Assembly: GCF_004137345.1 (NCBI RefSeq)
Contig: NZ_SDWV01000011.1
Span: 1-64,000 of the forward strand
Reading direction: 5' to 3'
DNA: 64,000 bases
Source of the DNA: Nocardioides zhouii
GTDB lineage: Bacteria; Actinomycetota; Actinomycetes; Propionibacteriales; Nocardioidaceae
In this document: positions 8,513 to 16,679 of the stretch, piece after piece
Numbering within the stretch: the stretch's first letter is position 1
Layout: every line of letters starts with the position of its first letter
Notes under the pieces: generated by a model
Seen by the model: only the letters and a program-made list of their open reading frames with translations
The model's database searches: none
Told to the model about the DNA's origin: nothing
Program-made: the position numbers and the translations under genes

Positions 8513-9481
8513 TCAGAGCTCGAGCTCGAGGCGGGAGCAGGTCGGCCGCGAGACGCAGATGAGCATCTTGTCCATCGCGGCCTTCTCGCGCTTGGTGAGA
8601 ACCAGGTCGCGGTGATCGGCGGTGCCGGACCGGATCGGCGTGATGCACGAACCGCAGATCCCGTCTCGGCAGTCGTTCTCCACGTCGAGCCCCAGCGCAA
8701 GCACGACCTCGAGGATGTTGGCCTCCGGCGAGAGGCGCAGAGTGTGTCCCGACTCCGTCAGCACCAGCTCGTAGTTGTCCGCATCGAGCGCAGCGCTCTC
8801 CTGCGGCTCCACCCCGGCCCGGCTGAACAGCTCGAAGCGGACGATGTCCTGATCTGCGCCGTGCTCGGCCTCAGCGGCAGCCTCCACGGCCCGCAGCAGA
8901 CCGACCGGTCCACACACGTAGACCAGCCCGCCGTCGGGCATGTCGCGGATGACGGCCGTGAGGTCGGCGCGGCCATCGGTGTCCTCGGCCACGACTGTCA
9001 GCCGGTCACCCAAGGCCTCAAGGCGTTGGCAGAAGGCCATCGACGTGCGCGTGCGCCCGCCGTAGGTCAGGTGGAACGGTCGCCCGGTGCGGGCGAGCTC
9101 CTCGGCCATGGCCATCATCGGGGTGATCCCGACTCCTCCCGCGACAAGGGCGTGGAAGGTCGCGCCCTCGAGTGCAAAACTCTGTTTCGGCCTCGTCACC
9201 AGCAGCCGGTCGCCGACCCGGAGCTGTTCGTGGATGAAGGCCGACCCACCCCGGCTCTCAGGCTCCCGAAGGACGGCGAACTGCCATGACGACAGGTCAC
9301 CGGGGTCGCCGCAGAGGGAGTACTGGCGAGTCGTACCGTCCGGCACATAGACGTCGATATGAGCACCTGGTTCCCACGCCGGCAGAGGGTCATTGCTCTC
9401 GATCCGGCCCAGCCGGACCGACACCACTCCCTCGGCCTCCCACGTCATCTGCGTGACGCGGACCTCGCGCTGCTCAACCAT
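8513..9481 (-). CDS. Phthalate-dioxygenase-reductase-type flavoprotein
   Basis: A 322-residue oxygenase reductase with three domains in order. The flavin-binding domain carries RQYSLCG, the NAD(P)H-binding domain carries AGGVGITPMMAM and VYVCGPVGLL, and the C-terminus is a plant-type [2Fe-2S] ferredoxin with CRDGICGSC and a final Cys near residue 311 (LICVSRPT). This is the PDR/VanB single-chain architecture that passes electrons straight to a class IA Rieske oxygenase. It closes the leftward operon that holds the Rieske gene at 10428, its likely partner. Its start overlaps the HAD gene by 8 bp. Confidence 0.9.
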   Translation of the reverse strand: MVEQREVRVTQMTWEAEGVVSVRLGRIESNDPLPAWEPGAHIDVYVPDGTTRQYSLCGDPGDLSSWQFAVLREPESRGGSAFIHEQLRVGDRLLVTRPKQSFALEGATFHALVAGGVGITPMMAMAEELARTGRPFHLTYGGRTRTSMAFCQRLEALGDRLTVVAEDTDGRADLTAVIRDMPDGGLVYVCGPVGLLRAVEAAAEAEHGADQDIVRFELFSRAGVEPQESAALDADNYELVLTESGHTLRLSPEANILEVVLALGLDVENDCRDGICGSCITPIRSGTADHRDLVLTKREKAAMDKMLICVSRPTCSRLELEL

Positions 9482-10139
9482 CGCGGTCCTCCGCTGGCAG
9501 TCCGAGCAGGTCTCTCACGGAAGCAAAGGAGGTGTCCGGATCGGTGACGTCGAACCAGACGGACGGAATGCCCAGCACCTCGGCGCCCCGGATGTTGGTC
9601 GCTTGGTCGTCGAGGAAGACCATGTCGGCGAACGCCACGTCCAGACGCTCCGACAGCAGCTCGTAGAGCCGTGGATGCGGCTTGAGAAAACCCTCCACGG
9701 AGCCATCGACCACGACGTCGACCTCGCCGACGATCTCGATCTGCTCGATCCACTCGTCCTTGTGAAAATGGCCGAGGTCGTTGCTGAGGATCCCGACCCT
9801 CATGCCCGCAGCGTGCGCATCCCGGACGAGTGTCCGCGCGCCCTCACGCACCAGGGCCGGCCGCGCGGGTTCGTAGAGGTGCGCGATCATCGACCTGATG
9901 TCCGGTCCGTGTCCACCCGACCGATGCCACTCGGCAGCACGCTCGTCCCAGTAGTCACGTTCGGTGATCCTGCCCGCCTGCAGACTCTCCCAGGCCGGGT
10001 CCGGGTGCTCGGCCGTGGCCAAGGGACCGCGCTCGTGCAACAGCGACCACGCAGGAGTTCCGGCCCCATCGCGAACGAGCTCGAAGGGCGTGAGGAGGAC
10101 CGGTCCCCCGAAGTCCAGCACCAGGGCGGGGGCCGTCAT
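9474..10139 (-). CDS. HAD-superfamily hydrolase
   Basis: A 221-residue haloacid dehalogenase-fold protein. Motif I is VLDFGGPV, with nucleophile Asp but Gly where many phosphatases have a second Asp two residues on. Motif II is GILSNDLG, motif III the Lys of FLKPHPRLYE, and motif IV FLDDQATN. A helical cap fills residues 15-95. Family members include phosphatases, phosphonatases and dehalogenases. Within an operon that seems to make aryl phosphates it could be a phosphatase, but the missing second Asp weakens that. Its ATG shares one base with the stop of the zinc-ribbon gene. Confidence 0.75.
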   Translation of the reverse strand: MTAPALVLDFGGPVLLTPFELVRDGAGTPAWSLLHERGPLATAEHPDPAWESLQAGRITERDYWDERAAEWHRSGGHGPDIRSMIAHLYEPARPALVREGARTLVRDAHAAGMRVGILSNDLGHFHKDEWIEQIEIVGEVDVVVDGSVEGFLKPHPRLYELLSERLDVAFADMVFLDDQATNIRGAEVLGIPSVWFDVTDPDTSFASVRDLLGLPAEDRDG

Positions 10140-10435
10140 CAGTGCTCAGGCTCCTCGATGACGGCCTTGTCGAACAGAACCACGTTGCCGGTCCAGTGAC
10201 ACTCCGCGCACCACGTGAGGAACACGCGGTCTCCGCCGCTCCACCATTCCGAGACCAGTCCGCGATCGAGGGCGGCAGCGCAGCGCGGGCAGAACTTAGG
10301 CCGGTCCAAGAGGTGGTGGGCCGCGTCAGAGGCAAACCAATCCCCGGGCGGCGGGAGCCGGTGCGGGTCGGGAGGCAGGTCCGGCATCGGCCCGTGATGG
10401 GCTGCGCGCCGCGCCTGCGCGCTGAGGTCACGCAC
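10139..10435 (-). CDS. Small zinc-ribbon protein of the oxygenase operon
   Basis: About 98 residues. I choose the GTG at 10435 because it overlaps the Rieske stop in GTGCGTGA behind a GGA-containing ribosome site; an upstream GTG at 10471 would overlap more. Two cysteine pairs, FCPRC and WCAEC, about 28 residues apart, form a likely zinc ribbon. A Trp-rich stretch (EWWSGGDRVFLTW) separates them. I do not recognise a named family. Its place directly behind the oxygenase suggests an accessory or assembly role, as small metal-binding partners have in other oxygenase operons. Confidence 0.65.
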   Translation of the reverse strand: MRDLSAQARRAAHHGPMPDLPPDPHRLPPPGDWFASDAAHHLLDRPKFCPRCAAALDRGLVSEWWSGGDRVFLTWCAECHWTGNVVLFDKAVIEEPEH

Positions 10436-11684
10436 CTGATCCAGCCTTCTCGCGCGCAGTGGCCGCGTCACGGTGCAGAGCGAGAAGCTGCTCGCGGATC
10501 GGGCTGTAGCGCATCGACCCGCCGTTGATCCACTGGTCGGTGAAGGCGGTGCCAGCCCCGAACTTGTCCTTCTCGCACGGGAGGTGAATGATCTCGTGCT
10601 TCTCGCGGACGACGCCGAGCGGGTCCTGTCCGTCCTCGACGTCCGCCATTGCCTCCTTGAACATCTTGCGCAGCATCGCCACGCCCTGGTCCGAGCGGCC
10701 CAGGTGCTCCTGGGAACGGTCGGTGATCGCCCCTTGGGAAACCCACGCCATCACGTCCTGACCCTCGACGTAGTCGGTGACGAAGTCGCCGTTGTCGTCG
10801 AAGATCTCGTAGTTGTAGACGACCGGGCGCTCCTGCTTCTCCCATGTCCCACCGTCCGGGTGGTGGAGGGAGTAGAAGAGCTTCCACGTGGTCGTGTCGT
10901 CGATCGGAACGCGGATCTGCATCTGGTCGATGAACATCCCCCCCACCCGCATGCCGTAGGGGAACATCATCGGGTGCCCGATGGCCCAGTCGTCATCGCT
11001 CTCGGTGTGACCCTCGAGCATCCGGCGCTTGATGATGCCGTACTCGAACTCGTCGAAGGACACCTTCACGTGCTTCTTCTGGAAGGACTTCGGCGCCTCG
11101 AACCCCTGGGTCTGCCCCAAGAACTCGAAGTACGCGCCATGCAACCACTCCACGTGGTGCGGGTCGACGGAGTTCTCCATGATCTGGAGCCAGTTGCACG
11201 GCAGGGTGGCGACTCCGATGTCGCGGATGCCGTCCTCGACGTAGACATCGAAGCGCGGCAGCTCGGGCACGGGTGCGGGGCCGACGTAGACCCAGACCAT
11301 GCCACCGAGGGTCTGGGCCGAACCCGCCTTGGCCTTGATCTTCTCGCGGAACGTCGAGTTGTCGCTCTCGGCCGGCTGCTCGACACACTGACCGTCGAAG
11401 TCGTACTTCCAGCCGTGGTAGCCACAGCGGATGCCGTCCTCGTGGACGATGCCGTAGGTCAGTGACGCACGACGGTGAGGGCAGGCCTCGCCGATGATGC
11501 CGTACTTGCCCGACGGGGTCTTGTATAGCGTCCAGTTCTCACCGAGCAGCCGCACGGTCTTGCTGGGCTTCGTGTCGAAGTCCTGCTCGAACGCGATGGG
11601 GTACCAGTAGCGGCGCAGCAGCTCGCCCATGGGTGTGCCGGGTCCGACACTGGTGAGTTCTTCGTTCTGCTCGACAGTCAGCAT
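10428..11684 (-). CDS. Rieske non-heme iron oxygenase, large subunit
   Basis: A 418-residue protein. The N-terminal Rieske domain has CPHRRASL and, 17 residues on, CGYHGWKYD. The catalytic domain has the iron-site motif ENSVDPHHVEWLHG (Asp and two His). No small subunit is encoded nearby, and a PDR-type reductase ends the same operon, so this looks like a phthalate-4,5-dioxygenase or vanillate-demethylase-like homotrimer. Such enzymes dihydroxylate rings, monohydroxylate them or remove O-methyl groups. Its substrate is not visible from sequence. Being flanked by a phenylphosphate-synthase-like pair, I infer an aryl phosphate or a phenolic ether. Confidence 0.9.
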   Translation of the reverse strand: MLTVEQNEELTSVGPGTPMGELLRRYWYPIAFEQDFDTKPSKTVRLLGENWTLYKTPSGKYGIIGEACPHRRASLTYGIVHEDGIRCGYHGWKYDFDGQCVEQPAESDNSTFREKIKAKAGSAQTLGGMVWVYVGPAPVPELPRFDVYVEDGIRDIGVATLPCNWLQIMENSVDPHHVEWLHGAYFEFLGQTQGFEAPKSFQKKHVKVSFDEFEYGIIKRRMLEGHTESDDDWAIGHPMMFPYGMRVGGMFIDQMQIRVPIDDTTTWKLFYSLHHPDGGTWEKQERPVVYNYEIFDDNGDFVTDYVEGQDVMAWVSQGAITDRSQEHLGRSDQGVAMLRKMFKEAMADVEDGQDPLGVVREKHEIIHLPCEKDKFGAGTAFTDQWINGGSMRYSPIREQLLALHRDAATAREKAGSGA

Positions 11685-11743
11685 GAGGATTCTTTCTCGT
11701 CTGTGATGGTTGGTGGCCTGCGTCGTGGACTGGGCGATGCACC

Positions 11744-13555
11744 TCAGTCCAGGATCGTGACCTTGCCGGTGTTGCCGTCGACGCGGAGCATCTGTCCGGT
11801 CGTGATGGTCTTGGTCCCGAAGGCCGTGCCGGTGACGGCGGGTAGGCCGTACTCGCGGCACACGATGGCGGCGTGGCTCATCATCCCGCCGACATCGGTG
11901 ACGGTGGCCTTGATCTTGCCGAACACCGGGGCCCAAGAAGGAGCGGTGAGCGGCGCGACCAGGATCTCGCCGTCCTGGATCTCGCCGATCTGGTCGGCCG
12001 AGGAGATCACACGGGCGGGCCCCTCGACGAGGCCCGGGGAGGCGGCGAATCCGCTGAGGACTCCGTCCTCCGCGCCGTCGCCGGAGTTGAGCCATGCCGA
12101 CACGGAGTCGGAGGTGATGCCCCAGAGCATGACGGTGAAGGGCTCGGTGACCACCTCCGGCGGTATGCCGAGAGCCGGCGGCGGCGACCAGGCCTTCAGC
12201 GCCTCGTGGACTGCGCGCCGGTGCTCGATCTCCTTCGGCCAGTACGCCGGGCCGCGTGAGGGTGCACCGATCGACCAACCGGCATAGAGATCGAAGAGGA
12301 CGTCGGGGAGCTCGGAACGACGGAACATGAAGACGTCATCGACCTCGGCAATGAAGCCAGCATCCTTCAGCACGCCGCCGAGCTCGCGCATCTTGCGCCA
12401 GATCACCGAGTGGGCCCAGTGCTCGACGTAGAAGTTGTGGTTCTCGACGTAGGGGAAGACCGTGCGGGACAGCCCGAGCTTGGCGTCGAAGGCCTCGCGG
12501 TCCTCGTCGGAGTCGAGCAGCTCGCGGTATTCCGAGACGACCCGGTCACGCTCCTTGTGCAGCGCAGCGACCGGCCGGTTGAGGTCGACGCCCTCGCGGA
12601 CCTTGACGATGTAGTCGGTGATGTAGCCGAGAGGCACCTCGACGTTCTGGATCCAGATCTTGTCCGAGTGGTAGAAACCGGAGCCGGTGGAGAAGTTGAA
12701 CCACGGCTCGGCAGCCTTGTCCCATTCGGCAATCCACGCCTGTCCCGGTTGGTCGGTCGCCAACTTGGCCCACACGTCCTCCGGGCTCCCGCCATCGAAT
12801 CGATCGTCGACACCGCTGCTTACGGCCAACCTGGCGAGGCTCTTGAGGTGGTCGTCGGGCTTGAAGAGGTCGACGTCGACGCCTGCGACCATCTTGGCGA
12901 TCGCGAGGTCAGGGATCGACGGGAACGCCGCCTTGCAGAAGCCGAAGAAGTCGAGATAGGCGGCATAGCCGAGGTTGAGGAACTCGAAGTGGTACTGCCA
13001 CAACGTGAAGACGTGGTCCAGCAGTCGGTGGTAGGTCGAGAGCAGCCGGTCCCCCGATCCGCGGCCGGCTCCCGAGGTGATGACGTCCATGTCCTCCATC
13101 TGCGGCAGCGGGCTGAAGTCCAGTTCGGTCATCTGCTGAACGAGTGACCGGACCTTGACCAACCAGTCGTCGTAGAGGCGGTCCCAGTTGGCGAAGTAGA
13201 ATCCGGCGCGCTCGATGAAGTGCGGCACCCGGCCTTCGATGTCCGCCTCCGGAGCGGGCACGGGGCTGAGGAAGGCGTAGCCGTTGAGGATGCGGAGGTC
13301 GACGCCGTACGCCGGCGGCACGAGGTAGTGGCGGGTGTTGTACTGGCCGAGGGCCGCGATCGCGACCTCGAACACACCCGCGTCCCAGGGCGTGAGCGCC
13401 TCGGGCCAGTGGACCCCGTCGTGGAACCAGAAGCCGCCGTCCTCGTAGTCGCGTCGCTCCTCGGCGAAGACGGCGGAATAGGAGTAGAGACTCTGCCAGC
13501 CCTCGGCTCCCTCAGGTGTCTCGATCTCGAACGGGCTCGCAAAGCGGTCGGCCAT
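11744..13555 (-). CDS. Phenylphosphate-synthase-like subunit with phosphohistidine domain (PpsA/CreI-like)
   Basis: A 603-residue protein. The last 110 residues are the PEP-utilising mobile domain: a swivelling segment (FAASPGLVEGPARVI) and the phosphohistidine site DVGGMMSHAAIVCREYGLP. The first 480 residues, rich in Trp, Tyr and Phe, do not resemble PEP synthase and probably bind the phenolic acceptor. Size and organisation match PpsA of phenylphosphate synthase and CreI of the Corynebacterium p-cresol system. In those the phosphohistidine hands phosphate to a phenol. The ATP-binding partner is the next gene upstream. Other PEP-synthase-like functions are possible but less likely in this operon. 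Confidence 0.8.
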   Translation of the reverse strand: MADRFASPFEIETPEGAEGWQSLYSYSAVFAEERRDYEDGGFWFHDGVHWPEALTPWDAGVFEVAIAALGQYNTRHYLVPPAYGVDLRILNGYAFLSPVPAPEADIEGRVPHFIERAGFYFANWDRLYDDWLVKVRSLVQQMTELDFSPLPQMEDMDVITSGAGRGSGDRLLSTYHRLLDHVFTLWQYHFEFLNLGYAAYLDFFGFCKAAFPSIPDLAIAKMVAGVDVDLFKPDDHLKSLARLAVSSGVDDRFDGGSPEDVWAKLATDQPGQAWIAEWDKAAEPWFNFSTGSGFYHSDKIWIQNVEVPLGYITDYIVKVREGVDLNRPVAALHKERDRVVSEYRELLDSDEDREAFDAKLGLSRTVFPYVENHNFYVEHWAHSVIWRKMRELGGVLKDAGFIAEVDDVFMFRRSELPDVLFDLYAGWSIGAPSRGPAYWPKEIEHRRAVHEALKAWSPPPALGIPPEVVTEPFTVMLWGITSDSVSAWLNSGDGAEDGVLSGFAASPGLVEGPARVISSADQIGEIQDGEILVAPLTAPSWAPVFGKIKATVTDVGGMMSHAAIVCREYGLPAVTGTAFGTKTITTGQMLRVDGNTGKVTILD

Positions 13556-13600
13556 GGTCGTGGTCCTTCTGTTCGGTGATGCGGATGAGGAGTCCGAGAG

Positions 13601-14704
13601 TCAGGCGGTCTGCGCGCCCTTGCGGGAGTAGAGGGGATTGACGAGGGTGTCGACGATCGACGACACCAGATCCTTCTTGGCGGAGACTGTGTGTCGCTTC
13701 TTGCTCCACACAGTCTCCGGACGTGCCTGGAGGAGGACGATGTCCGAGCCCGGCGGAAGGTCGTCGTCCACGGCCCACTCGATGTCCTGGGCGAAGCCGT
13801 AGTGCTTCTCCGCGGTCCGGGCGAGGCGGGCGATTGCGAGGATCTCGTCGTCGTTGAGGGACGGCGCCAGAACCTGGTCCTCGGGCAGCTCGACGCGCAC
13901 CACCGTCGGGTGTGCGCCCGGGGCTCCGTCGGTCAGGAGATGTGCGTGGGTCTTGGGGCTGATGATGCGCCGGTTGATCGACCACATCACCTTGTCGACG
14001 AGGAAGTTGTCCGGGGTGACGTCACCCGACACCACTCCCTCGCCGAAACCCCAGGCCGCGTCGATGCAGATTCCCGAGCGGTCCCCGTTGCTCGGGTCGA
14101 GCGTGAACGCCACGCCCGCGGTGCGCGGGCGGACCATCTTCTGGACAGCAACGGCCATGTCGACGTCGGCGTGGTCGTAGCCCATCTCATGGCGATAGAC
14201 GATGGCGCGGTCGGTGTAGAGGCTGGCCCAGCAGGCGCGGATCTTCTCCAGGACCTCCTCGATGCCGCAGACCCAGAGGTAGGTGTCGTGCTCGCCTGCG
14301 AAGGAGGCGTCAGGTGAGTCCTCAGACGTCGCGGAGGAGCGGACGGCGACGGGCACGTCATCGACTCCGCACAGGGTGCAGAGGTCGGCGTACATCTCGC
14401 GGATGACCCGCTCGTGCTCCTCCGGCAGCTCCCAGTTGCGGACCAGTTCCCGGCTCCGGATCGCGGCACTCGCCAAGGCCACGTTGTCTGAGGAATCGAG
14501 GTCGGCGAGGAGGTCCTTGATCTGCGACATCGTGTCCGCGGCCTTTCGCGCGTCGGCGAAGACCCGCGTGGTGACGGCGAAGCCTGGCGGCACGGGCAGG
14601 CCGGCCTGGCTCATCACGCCGAGCGAGGCGCACTTGCCGCCCACCTGGGGGTGAAACTCGGCGGCGAGGGCGCCGAAGGCGATCGCACTGGGGCACTCGG
14701 TCAT
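13601..14704 (-). CDS. Phenylphosphate-synthase-like ATP-binding subunit (PpsB/CreH-like)
   Basis: A 367-residue protein equal to the N-terminal ATP-binding domain of PEP synthase, as a separate chain. It starts VGGKCASLGVMSQAG, then shows VAVRSSATSEDSPDASFAGEH, AGVAFTLDP and, near the end, VLLQARPET. ATP would phosphorylate the histidine of the partner subunit with release of AMP and phosphate. The start is ATG 14704, which has CAGGAG upstream; a GTG three codons earlier is an alternative. It follows the histidine phosphatase by 5 bp and precedes the PpsA-like gene by 45 bp. Confidence 0.82.
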   Translation of the reverse strand: MTECPSAIAFGALAAEFHPQVGGKCASLGVMSQAGLPVPPGFAVTTRVFADARKAADTMSQIKDLLADLDSSDNVALASAAIRSRELVRNWELPEEHERVIREMYADLCTLCGVDDVPVAVRSSATSEDSPDASFAGEHDTYLWVCGIEEVLEKIRACWASLYTDRAIVYRHEMGYDHADVDMAVAVQKMVRPRTAGVAFTLDPSNGDRSGICIDAAWGFGEGVVSGDVTPDNFLVDKVMWSINRRIISPKTHAHLLTDGAPGAHPTVVRVELPEDQVLAPSLNDDEILAIARLARTAEKHYGFAQDIEWAVDDDLPPGSDIVLLQARPETVWSKKRHTVSAKKDLVSSIVDTLVNPLYSRKGAQTA

Positions 14705-14709
14705 CTCAG

Positions 14710-15759
14710 TCACTCCTGGAATCGTGGGTCGGAGTTGGGCGGAAGGGCATCGAGGTCGGGGATCACGACCTCCTGCACTCGGTTGCGATAGAGCACGAGA
14801 GCTGTCGTGCCACCGGCGACGAGCCGGACGCGGACGAACTCGGTGTTGAAAGGCTCGCCGGGGTCGTAGCCCATCGCCGTGGCTGCGAAGGCCCGGATGG
14901 GTCCGGAGTGGGTGGCAACGACGACCGTCTGGGCCGAGGTCGCAGCGCGCGCGGTGAGGATGCCGCGCCAGAATCGGCGAACGCACGACACCGGCGGCTC
15001 GAAGTGGAGCATCGGCATGGTCAGCCACTGCGTGATCGGGTCGCCTCCGCCTTTCTGCACGCCCCAGAAGCGATCCATGTCGACCAGCCAGCCGGGGCGC
15101 TCGCCGAGGCCGACACGCTCGTACTGCTCCATCTGCCGCTGATAGATCCGGAAGGCGCTGGTGACGTCCCGGGGGCCTTCTGGGGTGGCGACCTCGAAGT
15201 TGCGGAAGTTGGTGTCGTCGTGGATCTCGCTGACCTCGGGCTCGCCGCGGCCGAAGAGTCCGATGTTGTCGATCAGGCCTCGCCTCATGTGCTCGGCCGT
15301 CTGTCGGGCGCGGTTGGTGGGCGCGCACAGCAGCTCGACCCGCATCCCGTCGGTGACCCGGCGGGCGAGCTCCTGGCCGCGGCGGTGGGCCTGCCACGAG
15401 CCAAGTGGAGTCAGACCGGACTCGGAGGAGTAGCCCTGCGTCTCGCCGTGCCGTACGAGGTAGATGTCGCAGTCGATCGTGCCCAGCTGCTCGCGCCGCT
15501 CCGGGACGATCTCCTTGGTGCGGGTCACCTCGGCCCAGGCCCGCGACGTCCCGACGACATTGCCGTCGTACATGACCGGGTCGCTGCGATGGTCACGCTG
15601 TCGGTGCTGGCGGAGGTAGAGCGGGACGGACTCGTCGGGCTCGCCCACCTCGGGAGGTGTCTCCGAGCGGCGGGCGAGGTGGCGATTGAGGTAGGCGGGA
15701 GCGTCGGGGCGCTCGGTCCGCGGCAGGTTCGCGGGGCTCTGCTGCTCGTCGATGGTCAT
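14710..15759 (-). CDS. Histidine phosphatase (phosphoglycerate mutase fold)
   Basis: A 349-residue protein. After about 100 residues of unassigned N-terminus comes the histidine phosphatase core: LVRHGETQG with the nucleophilic His, Arg in TNRARQTAEH, and the second His in VVATHSGP. These enzymes hydrolyse phosphomonoesters through a phosphohistidine. Sitting between ring-cleavage dioxygenases and a phenol-phosphorylating pair, it is the best candidate for removing phosphate from the oxygenated aryl phosphate before ring cleavage. The p-cresol (cre) system uses a phosphatase in the same logical position. Confidence 0.82.
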   Translation of the reverse strand: MTIDEQQSPANLPRTERPDAPAYLNRHLARRSETPPEVGEPDESVPLYLRQHRQRDHRSDPVMYDGNVVGTSRAWAEVTRTKEIVPERREQLGTIDCDIYLVRHGETQGYSSESGLTPLGSWQAHRRGQELARRVTDGMRVELLCAPTNRARQTAEHMRRGLIDNIGLFGRGEPEVSEIHDDTNFRNFEVATPEGPRDVTSAFRIYQRQMEQYERVGLGERPGWLVDMDRFWGVQKGGGDPITQWLTMPMLHFEPPVSCVRRFWRGILTARAATSAQTVVVATHSGPIRAFAATAMGYDPGEPFNTEFVRVRLVAGGTTALVLYRNRVQEVVIPDLDALPPNSDPRFQE

Positions 15760-15767
15760 CGTCGGCC

Positions 15768-16679
15768 TCAGCTGTGGACCGTGAGGAACTGCTGGTTGAC
15801 GACGCCGTCGTAGTAGAACATCGCGCGGCCCATCTCGGCCTCGGTCCAGGTGATCGGCTCTGCGCCGGGATCGACCCAGTAGCCGCCGGTGAACATCTCG
15901 TTGCGGTTGCCGAGCGGGTCGAAGAAGTAGAGGCACTGGCCTCGCGTGACTCCGTGCCGCGTGGGGTTCATCTCGATGCTGACGCCGTGGTAGACGCAGG
16001 TGTCCGCCGCGGTGCGCAGGTCGTTCCACCCGTCCACCCAGAAGGCGAAGTGATGCAGGCCCCCGTTGGGACCGGTGATGAACGCAATGTCGTGCGAGCG
16101 GTGCGAAACCTCGAGCCAGCTGGCGATCTGGAAGCCGTCATCCCCCATGACCTGCTCGGTCAGACGGAAGTCGAGGTGCTCGACCAAGAACCTGGTGTTG
16201 GTGTCGACCTCTTCAGCAGTGAGGAAGAGGTGGTCGACCCGTGGCGGCGCGATGCCGACCAGACCCATCGGCCGCGGGGGCGGGTTGGTCTGAGGGAGGA
16301 GGTTGCCCACCTGCTGCATTCCGTAGACGAGCTCCATCTCGTGTCCACTGGGCAGCGTGAACCGAATGGACGTCCCGTGGCCGGGCGCCCACTCGTCCGC
16401 TTCGTATCGGCGTACTGCGACCCCGGCCGCCTCGAGGCGCGCCTGGTACTCGTCGAGATCGCCGGCGTCGGTGACCTTGAAGCCGAAGTGGTTGAGACCG
16501 TGGGTCGGCTCGAGAGTCAGGACGACGCTGTGGTGTTGGTGCTCGTCCCAACACTTCAGGAAGACCCGGGACGCGTCGCGCCCGGTCTCGATCAGGCCGA
16601 CCACCTCGGAGTAGTAGGCCGTGGCCAGCTCCAGGTCGGGAACTCGGATCTCCACGTGGGAAAGTCGCAGGATGCTCAT
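15768..16679 (-). CDS. Catechol 2,3-dioxygenase (type I extradiol), copy 1
   Basis: A 303-residue two-domain vicinal-oxygen-chelate protein. Metal ligands are His in PPRVDHLFL, His in GLHHFAFW and Glu in PLGNRNEMF, and the catalytic His region reads SHDIAF. The N-terminal domain keeps the fold (LSHVEIRVPDLELATAYY) without metal ligands, as usual. It should cleave catechol or a substituted catechol next to the diol. Its start overlaps the end of the second dioxygenase gene by 4 bp. Two tandem copies suggest different substrate preferences or subunits of one complex. Confidence 0.9.
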   Translation of the reverse strand: MSILRLSHVEIRVPDLELATAYYSEVVGLIETGRDASRVFLKCWDEHQHHSVVLTLEPTHGLNHFGFKVTDAGDLDEYQARLEAAGVAVRRYEADEWAPGHGTSIRFTLPSGHEMELVYGMQQVGNLLPQTNPPPRPMGLVGIAPPRVDHLFLTAEEVDTNTRFLVEHLDFRLTEQVMGDDGFQIASWLEVSHRSHDIAFITGPNGGLHHFAFWVDGWNDLRTAADTCVYHGVSIEMNPTRHGVTRGQCLYFFDPLGNRNEMFTGGYWVDPGAEPITWTEAEMGRAMFYYDGVVNQQFLTVHS

